DNA from: Acetobacteraceae bacterium
GTDB lineage: Bacteria > Pseudomonadota > Alphaproteobacteria > Acetobacterales > Acetobacteraceae
NCBI GenBank assembly: GCA_027487675.1
Contig: JAIYDD010000050.1
Span: 1-34,906 of the forward strand
Direction of reading: 5' to 3'
DNA length: 34,906 nt
Shown: positions 24,298-31,895 of the stretch, in pieces
Layout: the number at the start of each line of letters is the position of its first letter
Position numbering within the stretch: position 1 is the stretch's first letter
Notes under the pieces: generated by a model
What the model was told of the DNA's origin: nothing
What the model saw: only the letters and a program-made list of their open reading frames with translations
The model's database searches: none
Position numbers and translations under genes: made by a program

Positions 24298-24944
24298 GAC
24301 GCGACGCCGCGGCGGCCGAAGACTTCGTGCGGGACAACACCGCGATCGGGCATGGCACCCTGGTGCCGGAGATCGCGCTGCACCTGGCGACCGAGATCAC
24401 CCCGATCTGGCAGGCGACCGAGGCCTGGCTCGCCGAGCGGAACGTCGAGCCGCCCTTCTGGGCCTTCGCCTGGCCCGGCGGGCAGGCGCTGGCGCGGCTG
24501 CTGCTGGACGAGCCGGCGCGGGTGGCGGGGAAGCGCGTGCTGGATTTCGCCGCCGGCTGCGGGGTGGCCGCCATCGCCGCCGCACGGGCCGGCGCGGTGG
24601 TGGAGGCCGCCGAGATCGACACGCTGGCCGCCGCCGCGCTGCGGCTGAACGCGGCGCTGAACGGCGTGGCAATGACCGTGACGGAAGGCGACGTGGTGGG
24701 CCAGCCGAACCGCTGGGACGTCATCCTGTGCGGCGATGTCTGCTACGAGGCGCCGATGACCGCCCACATCCTGCCCTGGCTGCGCGGCCTGGCCGCGGTC
24801 GCGGAGGTGTGGGTGGCCGATCCCGGCCGGGCCTACCTGCCGAAGGACGGGCTGGCGCCGCTGGCGCGCCATGCCGTGCCGACCAGCCTGGAGCTGGAGG
24901 ACCGGGTGGAACGGGTGGTCACCATCCACCGCCTCTCGCCCTGA
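24294..24944 (+). CDS. Class I methyltransferase, ETF-beta lysine methyltransferase-like
   Basis: A 216-residue AdoMet-dependent methyltransferase of the METTL20 (ETFBKMT) group, which methylates lysines of the electron-transfer flavoprotein beta subunit. Visible marks are PPFWAFAWPGGQALARLLLD before the fold, motif I VLDFAAGCGVAAIAAA, an acidic EAAEID motif II and LCGDVCYE, where relatives have a DxxY-type substrate motif. The GTG start overlaps the ubiA stop as GTGA. The ETF assignment rests on family resemblance; a related small-molecule or ribosomal protein methyltransferase is the alternative. Confidence 0.85.
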   Translation: MRRDAAAAEDFVRDNTAIGHGTLVPEIALHLATEITPIWQATEAWLAERNVEPPFWAFAWPGGQALARLLLDEPARVAGKRVLDFAAGCGVAAIAAARAGAVVEAAEIDTLAAAALRLNAALNGVAMTVTEGDVVGQPNRWDVILCGDVCYEAPMTAHILPWLRGLAAVAEVWVADPGRAYLPKDGLAPLARHAVPTSLELEDRVERVVTIHRLSP

Positions 24945-24990
24945 TCGCGCCGCGACCCTGCCGCAACCATCGCGGCAGGATGATGGGGCC

Positions 24991-25413
24991 ATGACGATCC
25001 GTGCCCTGCTCGCCCTCCTGCTCGCCCTGCTGGTCGCCCCGGCCGCGCTCGCCCAGACCGAGCGCCGCTACGACGACCGCGGCCGCTACATCGGCCGGTC
25101 GGAGACCCGCAATGGCGAGACGCGCTTCTACGACGACCGCGGCCGCTACACCGGAAGGTCCGAGGCCCGCGGCGGGGAGATGCGCTTCTACGACGACCGC
25201 GGGCGCTACACCGGCCGGGCCGAGGAACGCGGCGGGGAGATCCGCCGCTACGACGACCGCGGCCGCTACACCGGCCGCAGCGAGGCGCGCGGCGACGAAC
25301 GCCGCGACTACGACGACCGCGGCCGTTTCATCGGCCGCAGCGAGACCCGCGGCGGGGAGACGCGGCTCTACGACGACCGCGGCCGCTTCGAGGGGAGGGT
25401 CGAGAAGCGCTGA
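24991..25413 (+). CDS. Secreted protein built of 20-residue YDDRGR repeats
   Basis: A 140-residue protein: a signal peptide (ALLALLLALLVAPAALAQ), then from residue 27 to the end five full 20-residue units and a 14-residue partial unit. Each unit reads YDDRGRYxGRSExRxGExRx; Tyr, the Asp pair and the GR pairs are nearly invariant while positions 8, 12, 14 and 20 vary. The protein is almost entirely charged residues and Gly/Tyr. The pattern suggests a short beta-hairpin repeat, possibly ligand- or polymer-binding, but no function is known to me. DNA units are exactly 60 bases apart. The ATG at 24991 gives the best signal peptide. It follows the methyltransferase by 46 bases and may share its transcript. 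Confidence 0.85.
   Translation: MTIRALLALLLALLVAPAALAQTERRYDDRGRYIGRSETRNGETRFYDDRGRYTGRSEARGGEMRFYDDRGRYTGRAEERGGEIRRYDDRGRYTGRSEARGDERRDYDDRGRFIGRSETRGGETRLYDDRGRFEGRVEKR
25069..25410 (+). repeat. 60-bp tandem repeat encoding the YDDRGR units
   Basis: Units start at 25069, 25129, 25189, 25249, 25309 and a partial one at 25369. The TACGACGACCGCGG core is identical in all six; the rest differs mainly at codons 12-20 of each unit. Copy number could change without frameshift. Confidence 0.95.
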
Positions 25414-25533
25414 GCCAGCGCTGGCGCGCCGCGCCGGGCGTCCTGCGGCCTGGGCCGGGGCGTCGCCAGCCCAGGCCGGACGCGCCGCCGGCCTGCAAGG
25501 CCCGCCCGTGCCGCGGGGCCGCCCGGCGGTTCC

Positions 25534-26415
25534 TCACGCCTCCGCCGGCACGCGTTCCTGCAGCGGCATCAGGATCTCCGTCAGCCATTCCGCCGGCGGG
25601 GTCGTGCGCGGGTCGTTGAGGTAGTCCTCGCGCGGCGGCTGGTCGGCCGGTTCCTCGCCGCTCGCCGGCAGCCAGTCGCGGTAGAGCCAGGTGTAGACCG
25701 GCTCCAGCTCCGCATAGGGCCCCTTGAACAGCACCACCGCGCAGCGCGTCGGCGGCAGGTCAAGGATGCGCACGCCCTCCGTGCCCTCGACGCCTGCCGG
25801 CACGGTCAGCCCGGCCTCGGAGCGCAATTCCTTCTCCGGCACGCTGGTCGGGTCGTCGTGGTAGAGGGCGATGAAGCGCGTCGCCTCCCCCACCAGGCCG
25901 CGGGCCACGGCCCAGGCCATCAGCCGGTCGAAGACCGTGCCGATCTGGCCATAGGGCCCGCGATGCGGCAGCACGGCCAGCCGCAGCGCGGGTTCCTCGC
26001 GGATGGTGACCTGGTGCATGGAGGCGTCCTCCTCGGATCGGGGTGGCGGGGGCAGGGTGGTGCCGATGCCCCCCGCATCCCGGTAGGCGGCGGGGGGGAT
26101 GCCGTAGGCGGCGCGGAAGGCGCGGGTGAAGGCGGCCGCGCTGCCATAGCCGCAGCGCTTCGCCACCTGCACCACCGCCAGCCCCTCCCGCACCAGCAGC
26201 ACCGCGGCGCGGGAGAGGCGTTCCCGCGCCAGGGTCTCGGCCGGGGTCTCGCCGGTCAGCACCCGGTAGATGCGGTGGAAGTGGAAAGGGCTGAAGGCGG
26301 CCTCGGCGGCCAGTTCCTCCAGGCTCGGCGTTCGCGCCGGGTCGGCGGCGATGCGCGCCACCGCGCGGGCGATGCGCCTGCCGTAATCGACCCTGGTGGT
26401 GTCCTTCAGCGTCAT
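25534..26415 (-). CDS. AraC family regulator with GyrI-like effector domain
   Basis: A 293-residue transcription factor. The N-terminal AraC DNA-binding domain has both helix-turn-helix motifs (LEELAAEAAFSPFHFHRIYR and VVQVAKRCGYGSAAAFTRAF, then YGIPPAAYR). Residues about 135-290 form a GyrI-like/SHV domain (VTIREEPALRLAVLPHRGPY, CAVVLFKGPYAELEPVYTWL, ending in a TEILMPL strand) that binds small, often cationic or drug-like, ligands in Rob/BmrR relatives. It is divergent from lpdA, with 165 bases between. No obvious efflux target adjoins it, so targets are unknown. Confidence 0.94.
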   Translation of the reverse strand: MTLKDTTRVDYGRRIARAVARIAADPARTPSLEELAAEAAFSPFHFHRIYRVLTGETPAETLARERLSRAAVLLVREGLAVVQVAKRCGYGSAAAFTRAFRAAYGIPPAAYRDAGGIGTTLPPPPRSEEDASMHQVTIREEPALRLAVLPHRGPYGQIGTVFDRLMAWAVARGLVGEATRFIALYHDDPTSVPEKELRSEAGLTVPAGVEGTEGVRILDLPPTRCAVVLFKGPYAELEPVYTWLYRDWLPASGEEPADQPPREDYLNDPRTTPPAEWLTEILMPLQERVPAEA

Positions 26416-26580
26416 CGCGTTACGTCCCTGGCCGTTCCTTCATGCCCCGCCGGCGCTTGATCGCGCTTGCGGTTTCGATGCGCGCGCCGCGCTTGCGCCG
26501 GCCGCCCCGCGCCTTATGGTCCGCCGGAACGAGGCGCCCCGCCCTGCCCGGGCCGGCGGCGAGAGGAAGGCAAGCACCCC

Positions 26581-27972
26581 ATGGCAGACAGCTTCGACGT
26601 CATCGTCATCGGCGCCGGCCCCGGCGGCTATGTCTGCGCGATCCGCGCCGCACAGCTCGGCCTGAAGGTCGCCTGCGTCGAGAAGCGGGAGACGCTGGGC
26701 GGCACCTGCCTGAATGTCGGCTGCATCCCTTCCAAGGCCTTGCTGCAATCCTCCGAGCATTTCGAGGAAGCGAAGCACAAGCTGGCCGACCACGGCGTGA
26801 ACGTGGGCAGCGTCAGCCTGGATCTTGCGAAGATGCTGGCGCGCAAGGGCGAGGTGGTGACCGCCAACGTCAAGGGCATTGAGTTCCTGTTCAAGAAGAA
26901 CAAGGTCACCTGGCTGAAGGGTGCCGGGCGGATCACCAGCCCCGGCAAGGTGGAGGTCGCCGGCACCGCCTACGACACGAAGCACATCGTGATCGCCACC
27001 GGCAGCGAGAGCATCCCCCTGCCGGGCGTGGATGTGGACGAGGCGCAGGTGGTCACCTCCACGGGCGGGCTGGAGCTGGACAAGGTGCCGGGCCATCTGG
27101 TGGTGATCGGCGGCGGCTATATCGGGCTCGAGCTCGGCAGCGTCTGGCGGCGCCTGGGGTCCGAGGTGACGGTGGTGGAATACCTGGACCGCCTGGTGCC
27201 AAGCATGGACAACGAGGTGGGCAAGGCCTTCGAGCGCATCCTCGGCAGGCAGGGCATGAAGTTCCGCCTCAAGACCAAGGTCACCGGCGCGCGGAAGGGC
27301 AATGACGGCGTGACGCTGACGCTGGAACCCGCGCAGGGCGGCGCGGCGGAGGAGCTGAAGGCCGATGTCGTGCTGCTGGCGATCGGCCGCCGCGCCTACA
27401 CGGAAGGCCTCGGCGTGGCGGAGGCCGGGGTGGCCACCGACGGGCGCGGCCGCGTGGTCACCGACGGGCACTTCGCCACCAGCGTCCCCGGCATCTGGGC
27501 GATCGGCGACGTCATCGCCGGCCCGATGCTGGCCCACAAGGCGGAGGAGGAAGGCGTCGCGCTGGCCGAGCACCTGGCCGGCCAGAAGCCGCACATCAAC
27601 TACGATGCGATCCCCGGCGTGGTCTACACTTGGCCCGAGGTCGCCAGCATCGGCAAGACCGAGGAGCAGCTGAAGGCGGACGGCGTGGCCTACAAGGTCG
27701 GCAAGTTCCCCTTCACCGCGAATGGCCGCGCCCGCGCCATGGGCGACACCGACGGCTTCGTGAAGATCCTGGCGGACAAGCAGACCGACCGCGTGCTGGG
27801 CGCGCATATCCTGGGCCCCGATGCCGGCACGCTGATCGCGGAGATCGCGATCGCCATGGAATTCGGCGCCTCCGCCGAGGACGTGGCGCGCACCTGCCAC
27901 GCCCATCCCTCGCTGAACGAGGCGGTGAAGGAAGCCGCCCTGGCCGTCGACGGGCGCGCCTTGCATATGTGA
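26581..27972 (+). CDS. lpdA: Dihydrolipoyl dehydrogenase (E3)
   Basis: A 463-residue FAD enzyme that reoxidises lipoamide in the pyruvate, 2-oxoglutarate or glycine-cleavage complexes, producing NADH. The FAD loop is [21 protein letters not shown]; the redox disulfide is Cys43/Cys48 in [13 protein letters not shown]; the NAD loop is [16 protein letters not shown]; the C-terminal dimer motif HAHPSLNEA supplies His442 and Glu447. Full-length and intact. GAGAGGAAGG precedes the ATG at 26581. It stands alone, with no E1 or E2 gene next to it, so the partner complex is encoded elsewhere. Confidence 0.97.
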   Translation: MADSFDVIVIGAGPGGYVCAIRAAQLGLKVACVEKRETLGGTCLNVGCIPSKALLQSSEHFEEAKHKLADHGVNVGSVSLDLAKMLARKGEVVTANVKGIEFLFKKNKVTWLKGAGRITSPGKVEVAGTAYDTKHIVIATGSESIPLPGVDVDEAQVVTSTGGLELDKVPGHLVVIGGGYIGLELGSVWRRLGSEVTVVEYLDRLVPSMDNEVGKAFERILGRQGMKFRLKTKVTGARKGNDGVTLTLEPAQGGAAEELKADVVLLAIGRRAYTEGLGVAEAGVATDGRGRVVTDGHFATSVPGIWAIGDVIAGPMLAHKAEEEGVALAEHLAGQKPHINYDAIPGVVYTWPEVASIGKTEEQLKADGVAYKVGKFPFTANGRARAMGDTDGFVKILADKQTDRVLGAHILGPDAGTLIAEIAIAMEFGASAEDVARTCHAHPSLNEAVKEAALAVDGRALHM

Positions 27973-28333
27973 TGACGCGGGCCTGGCGGCCCGCCGCGCC
28001 AGTCTGTGATGTGCGGGCCTGGCGGCCCGCCGCGCCGCAGACATGGCGTGCCCGGCGGCACTGTTCGTCGCCGCGCGGGGCCGCGTCGCGGCCCTTTGGT
28101 CGCGACGCCTTTGCGGCGGAGCTGAGGGCCCGCGGCGCCGCAGGCGCGGCGCGCCGGGCGGTGCTGGCGCGGCGCGCCGGGCGGTGCTGGCGCGGCGCGC
28201 CGGGCGGTGCTGGCGGTCGCCGCGCGGGGCCGCCTTGCGGCCCCTTGGTCCTGGTCTGCCGAGGAGCGGAGCTGGGGGCCCGGCGCCCGCCGCCCCGTTG
28301 CGCCGCCCCCCCGCGCGCCCCATCTCGCGCGTC
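27973..28333. repeat. Repetitive GC-palindrome region after lpdA
   Basis: About 360 bases without a supported gene. Two 24-base copies of a GCGGGCC-tggc-GGCCCGC hairpin unit lie at 27977-28000 and 28013-28036 (period 36). Three exact 23-base units fill 28143-28211. Two imperfect copies of a longer stretch beginning GTCGCCGCGCGGGGCCGC start near 28059 and 28216. The first hairpin begins 5 bases after the lpdA stop and may end its transcript. Confidence 0.85.
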
Positions 28334-28615
28334 ATGATGGAGTTCCGACCTTCCCTCTCCCGCAAGGCCGCGGGCTGGTCCTTCCTGGGGCTTGGCGTGA
28401 TCGGGCTGGTGCTGCCCTTCCTGCAGGGCTTCCTGTTCCTCGCCCTCGGCCTCTTCGTGCTGCGCCACCAGTATCTCTGGGCGCATCGCGGCATGGGCTG
28501 GGTTGAATCGAAGTGGCCCGGCGCCGTCGGCAAGGCCGAGGCGCTGGAAACGCGGATGATCGAGCGCGGCCGCGGCGCGCGGCTGCGCCTGCGCCGGCTG
28601 CTCGGCCGCGCCTGA
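28334..28615 (+). CDS. Small inner-membrane protein, DUF454/PGPGW-like
   Basis: A 93-residue protein with one hydrophobic hairpin (WSFLGLGVIGLVLPFLQGFLF, then LALGLFVL) and a basic, Arg-rich C-terminus (ERGRGARLRLRRLLGR). The G-W..LGLGVIGLVLP stretch resembles small DUF454 or PGPGW transmembrane proteins of unknown role. The start is taken at the first of two adjacent ATGs (28334/28337); the frame is open further upstream through the repeat region, but that part looks non-coding. The function is unknown. Confidence 0.65.
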   Translation: MMEFRPSLSRKAAGWSFLGLGVIGLVLPFLQGFLFLALGLFVLRHQYLWAHRGMGWVESKWPGAVGKAEALETRMIERGRGARLRLRRLLGRA

Positions 28616-28691
28616 GGCGCGGGGCGGGCAACGAAACCGCCCGCCCCGAAGGCCGTTTCCCGGCAGGACAGACCTGCCAGGAGACACCACC

Positions 28692-29216
28692 ATGCACCGC
28701 CGTTCCGTGCTGGCCGCCAGCTTCGCCGCCGCCGCCTCCCCCGCCTTCGCCCAGGGCCTGCTGGAGCGCCTGGCCGGCACCAGCACCGGCGCCACCGCCT
28801 TCGTGGAGTTCGCCGCCGTCAGCGACAATTTCGAGATCGAGGCCAGCCGCATCCTGCTGGCGCGCAGCCAGCACCCGCAGATCCGCGACTTCGCCGAGCG
28901 CATGATCGCGCACCACACGATGATGTCGGCCGAGCTGCGCGCCCTGCCGGAAGCCACCACCCGCATGCCCTCCACCATGGACGAGCGGCACAGCCGCATG
29001 CTGGTGCTGCTGCGCCAGCAGGAGGAGGTCGACATGCTGAACCGCTTCTACGTCCAGCAGCAGGTCGAGGCGCATGAGGAAGCGCTGGCGGTCTACGATG
29101 CCTATGCGCAGGGCGGCGACGTGCCGGCGCTGCAATCCTTCGCGCAGCGCCATGTGGGCGCGATCCGCCAGCACCTGGAGATGGCGCGCGCCCTGCAGGC
29201 GCCGCGCGCCGGCTGA
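28692..29216 (+). CDS. Exported DUF4142 domain protein
   Basis: A 174-residue periplasmic protein. The signal peptide is RRSVLAASFAAAASPAFAQG. The mature part is a helical, ferritin-like bundle: FVEFAAVSDNFEIEASRILL, DFAERMIAHHTMMSAELRAL, RQQEEVDMLNRFYVQQQVEA and a final FAQRHVGAIRQHLEMA. This is the DUF4142 pattern, with His and Glu residues placed as possible metal ligands, but no activity is established for the family. CAGGAGAC precedes the ATG. Confidence 0.88.
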   Translation: MHRRSVLAASFAAAASPAFAQGLLERLAGTSTGATAFVEFAAVSDNFEIEASRILLARSQHPQIRDFAERMIAHHTMMSAELRALPEATTRMPSTMDERHSRMLVLLRQQEEVDMLNRFYVQQQVEAHEEALAVYDAYAQGGDVPALQSFAQRHVGAIRQHLEMARALQAPRAG

Positions 29217-29616
29217 TACTGGACGGCAAAAGTCCTGACTTACAGCCGCCGCCGGCGGCTGAGGCGCCGAATGGCGCCCGCCGCAAGTGCGGCGAGCCAA
29301 GCGCAGCGCCGGCGCCTGAGGGGAAATGCGTCAGCATTTCCGCCGGTCAGTATGACCCGCGCGGCGGGGGTGGGCGACCGGGCCGCGCCCGGCGGAGCCG
29401 CCGGCCGGCACCGCCCGGTGCACCCCCCGGTTCGTTCGCTTTTTCGCCGACGCCGGTCCAGGGCGGCGGCCCCGGTGGGGGGGGGTCGAACGCCGCAGGC
29501 GTTTGACGGGGGCAGGCGAAGCCTCCCCCCGGCCGCCGGGCGCGGTCTCACCCGTAGCTTGGCGCTACAAGGCGAAGCCTGCCCCCCGATACCCCCGCCA
29601 CCCGTGGCTTCGCCGC
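29217..29616. other. Intergenic region of stacked hairpins between convergent genes
   Basis: About 400 bases without a supported gene, between the DUF4142 and epimerase genes. Hairpins follow one another: CAGCCGCCG/CGGCGGCTG, GGCGCC-gaat-GGCGCC, GCCGCA-ag-TGCGGC and GGAAATGC-gtca-GCATTTCC in the first 130 bases, then hairpin element copy 3 at 29443-29544. The first block resembles the stretch at about 11655-11735. Confidence 0.75.
29443..29544 (-). repeat. Intergenic hairpin element, copy 3 (inverted)
   Basis: Read on the minus strand it follows copy 1 hairpin for hairpin. The third hairpin is at 29458-29475 (CCAGGGC/GCCCCGG), the second at 29485-29507 (GTCGAACGCC/GGCGTTTGAC, one G-T pair), and the first at 29508-29530, with one bulged base. 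Differences from copies 1 and 2 mostly keep pairing. Confidence 0.78.
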
Positions 29617-30510
29617 CTATCCCTCCGCCCCCAGCCGCCGCAGTGCTTCCAGCGGCGAAGCCTCCGCCCGCCAGCCGAAATCCCGCGCGAAGGCCGCGGC
29701 ATCCACCACCAGGTCGCCCGCCAGCTGCGCCCCCGCCAGCCGCCGCAGCAGCGCCGGCGGCAGGCCGAACAGCCGCGCCGGCCGCCCCATGCCCTCGCGC
29801 AGCGCCGCGACGATCTGCGCGGTGGAGACCGGCCCGGCATCCGCCAGCACATAGGCCCCGGGTTGCCAGCGCCGCAGCGCCGCCGCCACCGCCGTGCCGA
29901 ACCCCTCCACCGACAGCAGGCTGCGCCGGTTGGCCAGCGCGCCGAAGGGCAGCGGCCAGGGCGTCGCCGCCAGCCGCCGCAGCCGCGCCAGGTTCCCGGG
30001 CGCGCCCGGCCCCGCGACCAGCGGCGGCCGCAGCACCAGCAGCGCGCACGGCCCCCCCGCCAGGGCCCCGCGCAGCGCCCGTTCCGCCGCCAGCTTGGCC
30101 TCGGCATAGGCGGTTTGGGGGGCGAAGGCCGAGGCCTCGGTGACCGGCGCCGCCCCGCCCGGCCCATGCACGCCGACGCTGCCCACGAACAGCATCCGCC
30201 CGACGCCGCAGGCCGCGGCGGCGCGGCCCAGCGCCAGCGGCCAGTCGCGGTTGACCGCCAGCATCTCCGCCGCCGGCGTGCCGCGCCGATGCGCGATCGC
30301 GGCCAGGTGCAGCAGCGCATCCTGCCCGGCCAGCGCGGCGCGCCAGGCGGCCTGCGGCGCCGCGGCGTCCAGCCGCAGATGCGCCACGACGCCGGCCGGC
30401 GCCGCGCCGCGCCCGGCGGTGGTCACCGCATGGCCCTCCGCCAGCAGACGCGGCAGCAGGTGCCGGCCGAGGAAGCCGCCCGCGCCGGTCATCAGGATGC
30501 GCATGCCCAT
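29617..30510 (-). CDS. NAD-dependent epimerase/dehydratase family protein
   Basis: A 297-residue extended-SDR protein that would act on a nucleotide sugar or a similar substrate. The NAD loop is ILMTGAGGFLGRHLLPRLL, followed by LLHLAAIAH, a Ser in LFVGSVGVHG and the catalytic YAEAK (YxxxK). The C-terminal half (RPPLVAGPG, RRSLLSVEGFGTAV) resembles UDP-glucose 4-epimerase-like proteins near polysaccharide loci, but no glycan genes adjoin it. The start is taken at the first Met (30510), with a second at 30504. Its 5' end has been duplicated upstream (30546-30651), which may have disturbed its promoter. Confidence 0.9.
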   Translation of the reverse strand: MGMRILMTGAGGFLGRHLLPRLLAEGHAVTTAGRGAAPAGVVAHLRLDAAAPQAAWRAALAGQDALLHLAAIAHRRGTPAAEMLAVNRDWPLALGRAAAACGVGRMLFVGSVGVHGPGGAAPVTEASAFAPQTAYAEAKLAAERALRGALAGGPCALLVLRPPLVAGPGAPGNLARLRRLAATPWPLPFGALANRRSLLSVEGFGTAVAAALRRWQPGAYVLADAGPVSTAQIVAALREGMGRPARLFGLPPALLRRLAGAQLAGDLVVDAAAFARDFGWRAEASPLEALRRLGAEG

Positions 30511-30651
30511 GCCGCAAGCCTACCATCCCGGCGCTTCGCGCGGCTGCGCCCGGCGGCGGTCACCGCAAGGCGCCCCGCCAGCAGCCGCGGCAGCAGGCGC
30601 GGATTCGCATGCCCATGCCGCAAGCGTGGCAGCCCGGCGCTTCGCGCGGCT
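30409..30651. repeat. Tandem partial duplication of the epimerase 5' end
   Basis: Copy A (30409-30545) is the start of the epimerase gene plus its leader. Copy B (30546-30651) abuts it and repeats both ends (GCGCCCGGCGG, CGCCAGCAG, ATGCCCATGCCGCAAGC, CCCGGCGCTTCGCGCGGCT) but lacks about 30 internal bases, including the NAD-loop codons. Copy B cannot be functional. Confidence 0.88.
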
Positions 30652-30686
30652 TGGCCTGGCGGCGGGCCAGGGGCAGCATCGCGCGC

Positions 30687-31841
30687 ATGTGGTCCGTCGC
30701 AAGCGGCCTCGGCGTGGCGCAGACCATCGCCTGGGCCTGCACCTACTACCTGCCGGCGGTGGTCGCCGGCGATGTCGCCGCCGAACTCGGCGTCTCCCGC
30801 ACCCTGGTGGTCGGCGCCTTCTCGGCCGCGCTGCTGGTGGCGGGGCTCGCCGCGCCCGCGGTCGGCCGCGCCATCGAGGCGCGCGGCGGCCGCGGCGTGC
30901 TGTGCGTCTCCGCCCTGGTCCTGGCCGCGGGTCTCGCGATGCTCGGCCTGCTGCCGGGGCTGTGGGGCTGGGTGGCGGGCTGGCTGGTGGTCGGCGCCGG
31001 CATGGCGCTCGGCCTCTACGAGGCCGCCTTCTCCACCCTCGGGCGGCTCTACGGCACGGGCGCGCGGCGGTGGATCACCGTGGTGACGCTGTTCGCCGGC
31101 TTCGCCAGCACCATCGGCTTCCCGGCCAGCACGCTGCTGGCCGAAAGCTTCGGCTGGCGCGCCACCTGCCTGATCTACGCCGCCGTCCACCTGGCGGTGG
31201 TGCTGCCGATCTACGCCTTCATGGTCCCGCGGGCCGGGCCGCCGCCGCCGCCGGCGCCGCGGCGCGCCGCCGATGCCCCGCACGCCGCCTGGGCGCGGCG
31301 CGCCTTCGTGCTGCTGGCGGCCTTCTTCACGCTGCGTTCCATCGTCTCCGCCGTGTTCAGCGTGCACCTGATCGCGCTGCTGGAGGGGCTGGGCCTGGCG
31401 CTGGCGGCGGCCGTCGCGGTGGCGGCCGCCGTGGGCGCGGCGCAGGTGGGCGGGCGGGTGCTGGAATTCACGCTCGGCGCGCGCGCCCATCCGCTGACGG
31501 TGGCGCGCTGGGGCGCGGCGCTGCTGCCGCTCGGGGCCGCGGCGCTGCTGCTGGCCGGCCCGCCGGCGGCGATCGGCTTCGCGCTGGCCTATGGCGTCTC
31601 CAACGGCATCCTGACGATCAGCCGCGGCGCCGTGCCGCTCGCGCTGTTCGGGCCGCAGGGCTATGCCGTGCTGATGGGGCGGCTGGCCATGCCGATGCTG
31701 GTCGCACAGGCGATGGCGCCCACCCTCGCCACGCCGCTGGTGGAGGCGCTGCCCGCCATGGCCACCTTCGCGCTGGCCGGGCTGGTCGCGCTGGTCGCGG
31801 CGGCCTGCCTGTGGCGCGTCGCGCCGCGCGCCGGGTCTTGA
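30687..31841 (+). CDS. MFS transporter
   Basis: A 384-residue inner-membrane protein with about twelve hydrophobic helices and the usual mid-protein cytoplasmic loop (MVPRAGPPPPPAPRRAADAP), here Pro-rich. The first half has AAPAVGRAIEARGGRGVL, matching the loop 2-3 motif of major facilitator proteins. The best start is the ATG at 30687 (CAGGGGCAG upstream); the in-frame ATG at 30609 lies in the duplicated epimerase leader and would add residues of no family likeness. The substrate is unknown. It is divergent from the epimerase gene. Confidence 0.9.
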   Translation: MWSVASGLGVAQTIAWACTYYLPAVVAGDVAAELGVSRTLVVGAFSAALLVAGLAAPAVGRAIEARGGRGVLCVSALVLAAGLAMLGLLPGLWGWVAGWLVVGAGMALGLYEAAFSTLGRLYGTGARRWITVVTLFAGFASTIGFPASTLLAESFGWRATCLIYAAVHLAVVLPIYAFMVPRAGPPPPPAPRRAADAPHAAWARRAFVLLAAFFTLRSIVSAVFSVHLIALLEGLGLALAAAVAVAAAVGAAQVGGRVLEFTLGARAHPLTVARWGAALLPLGAAALLLAGPPAAIGFALAYGVSNGILTISRGAVPLALFGPQGYAVLMGRLAMPMLVAQAMAPTLATPLVEALPAMATFALAGLVALVAAACLWRVAPRAGS

Positions 31842-31895
31842 CCTTGTCATAATGTTGGCTTTCACGACGTCTCGACCAGACCCTTCGGAGTTGGC

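Noticed and set aside
25069-25410. YDDRGR repeats as RHS/YD-repeat toxin fragment
   Set aside because: The 20-residue unit is complete, exported and lacks the RHS core consensus; there is no toxin domain or immunity gene.
27973-28250. Possible CRISPR array after lpdA
   Set aside because: The repeats are 23-36 bases with no unique spacers of constant length, are GC palindromes, and no cas genes are nearby.
28043-28333. N-terminal extension of the small membrane protein through the repeat region
   Set aside because: The extra residues are Arg/Gly/Pro low-complexity encoded by tandem repeats and contain no recognisable start region; the ATG pair at 28334 fits the membrane hairpin better.
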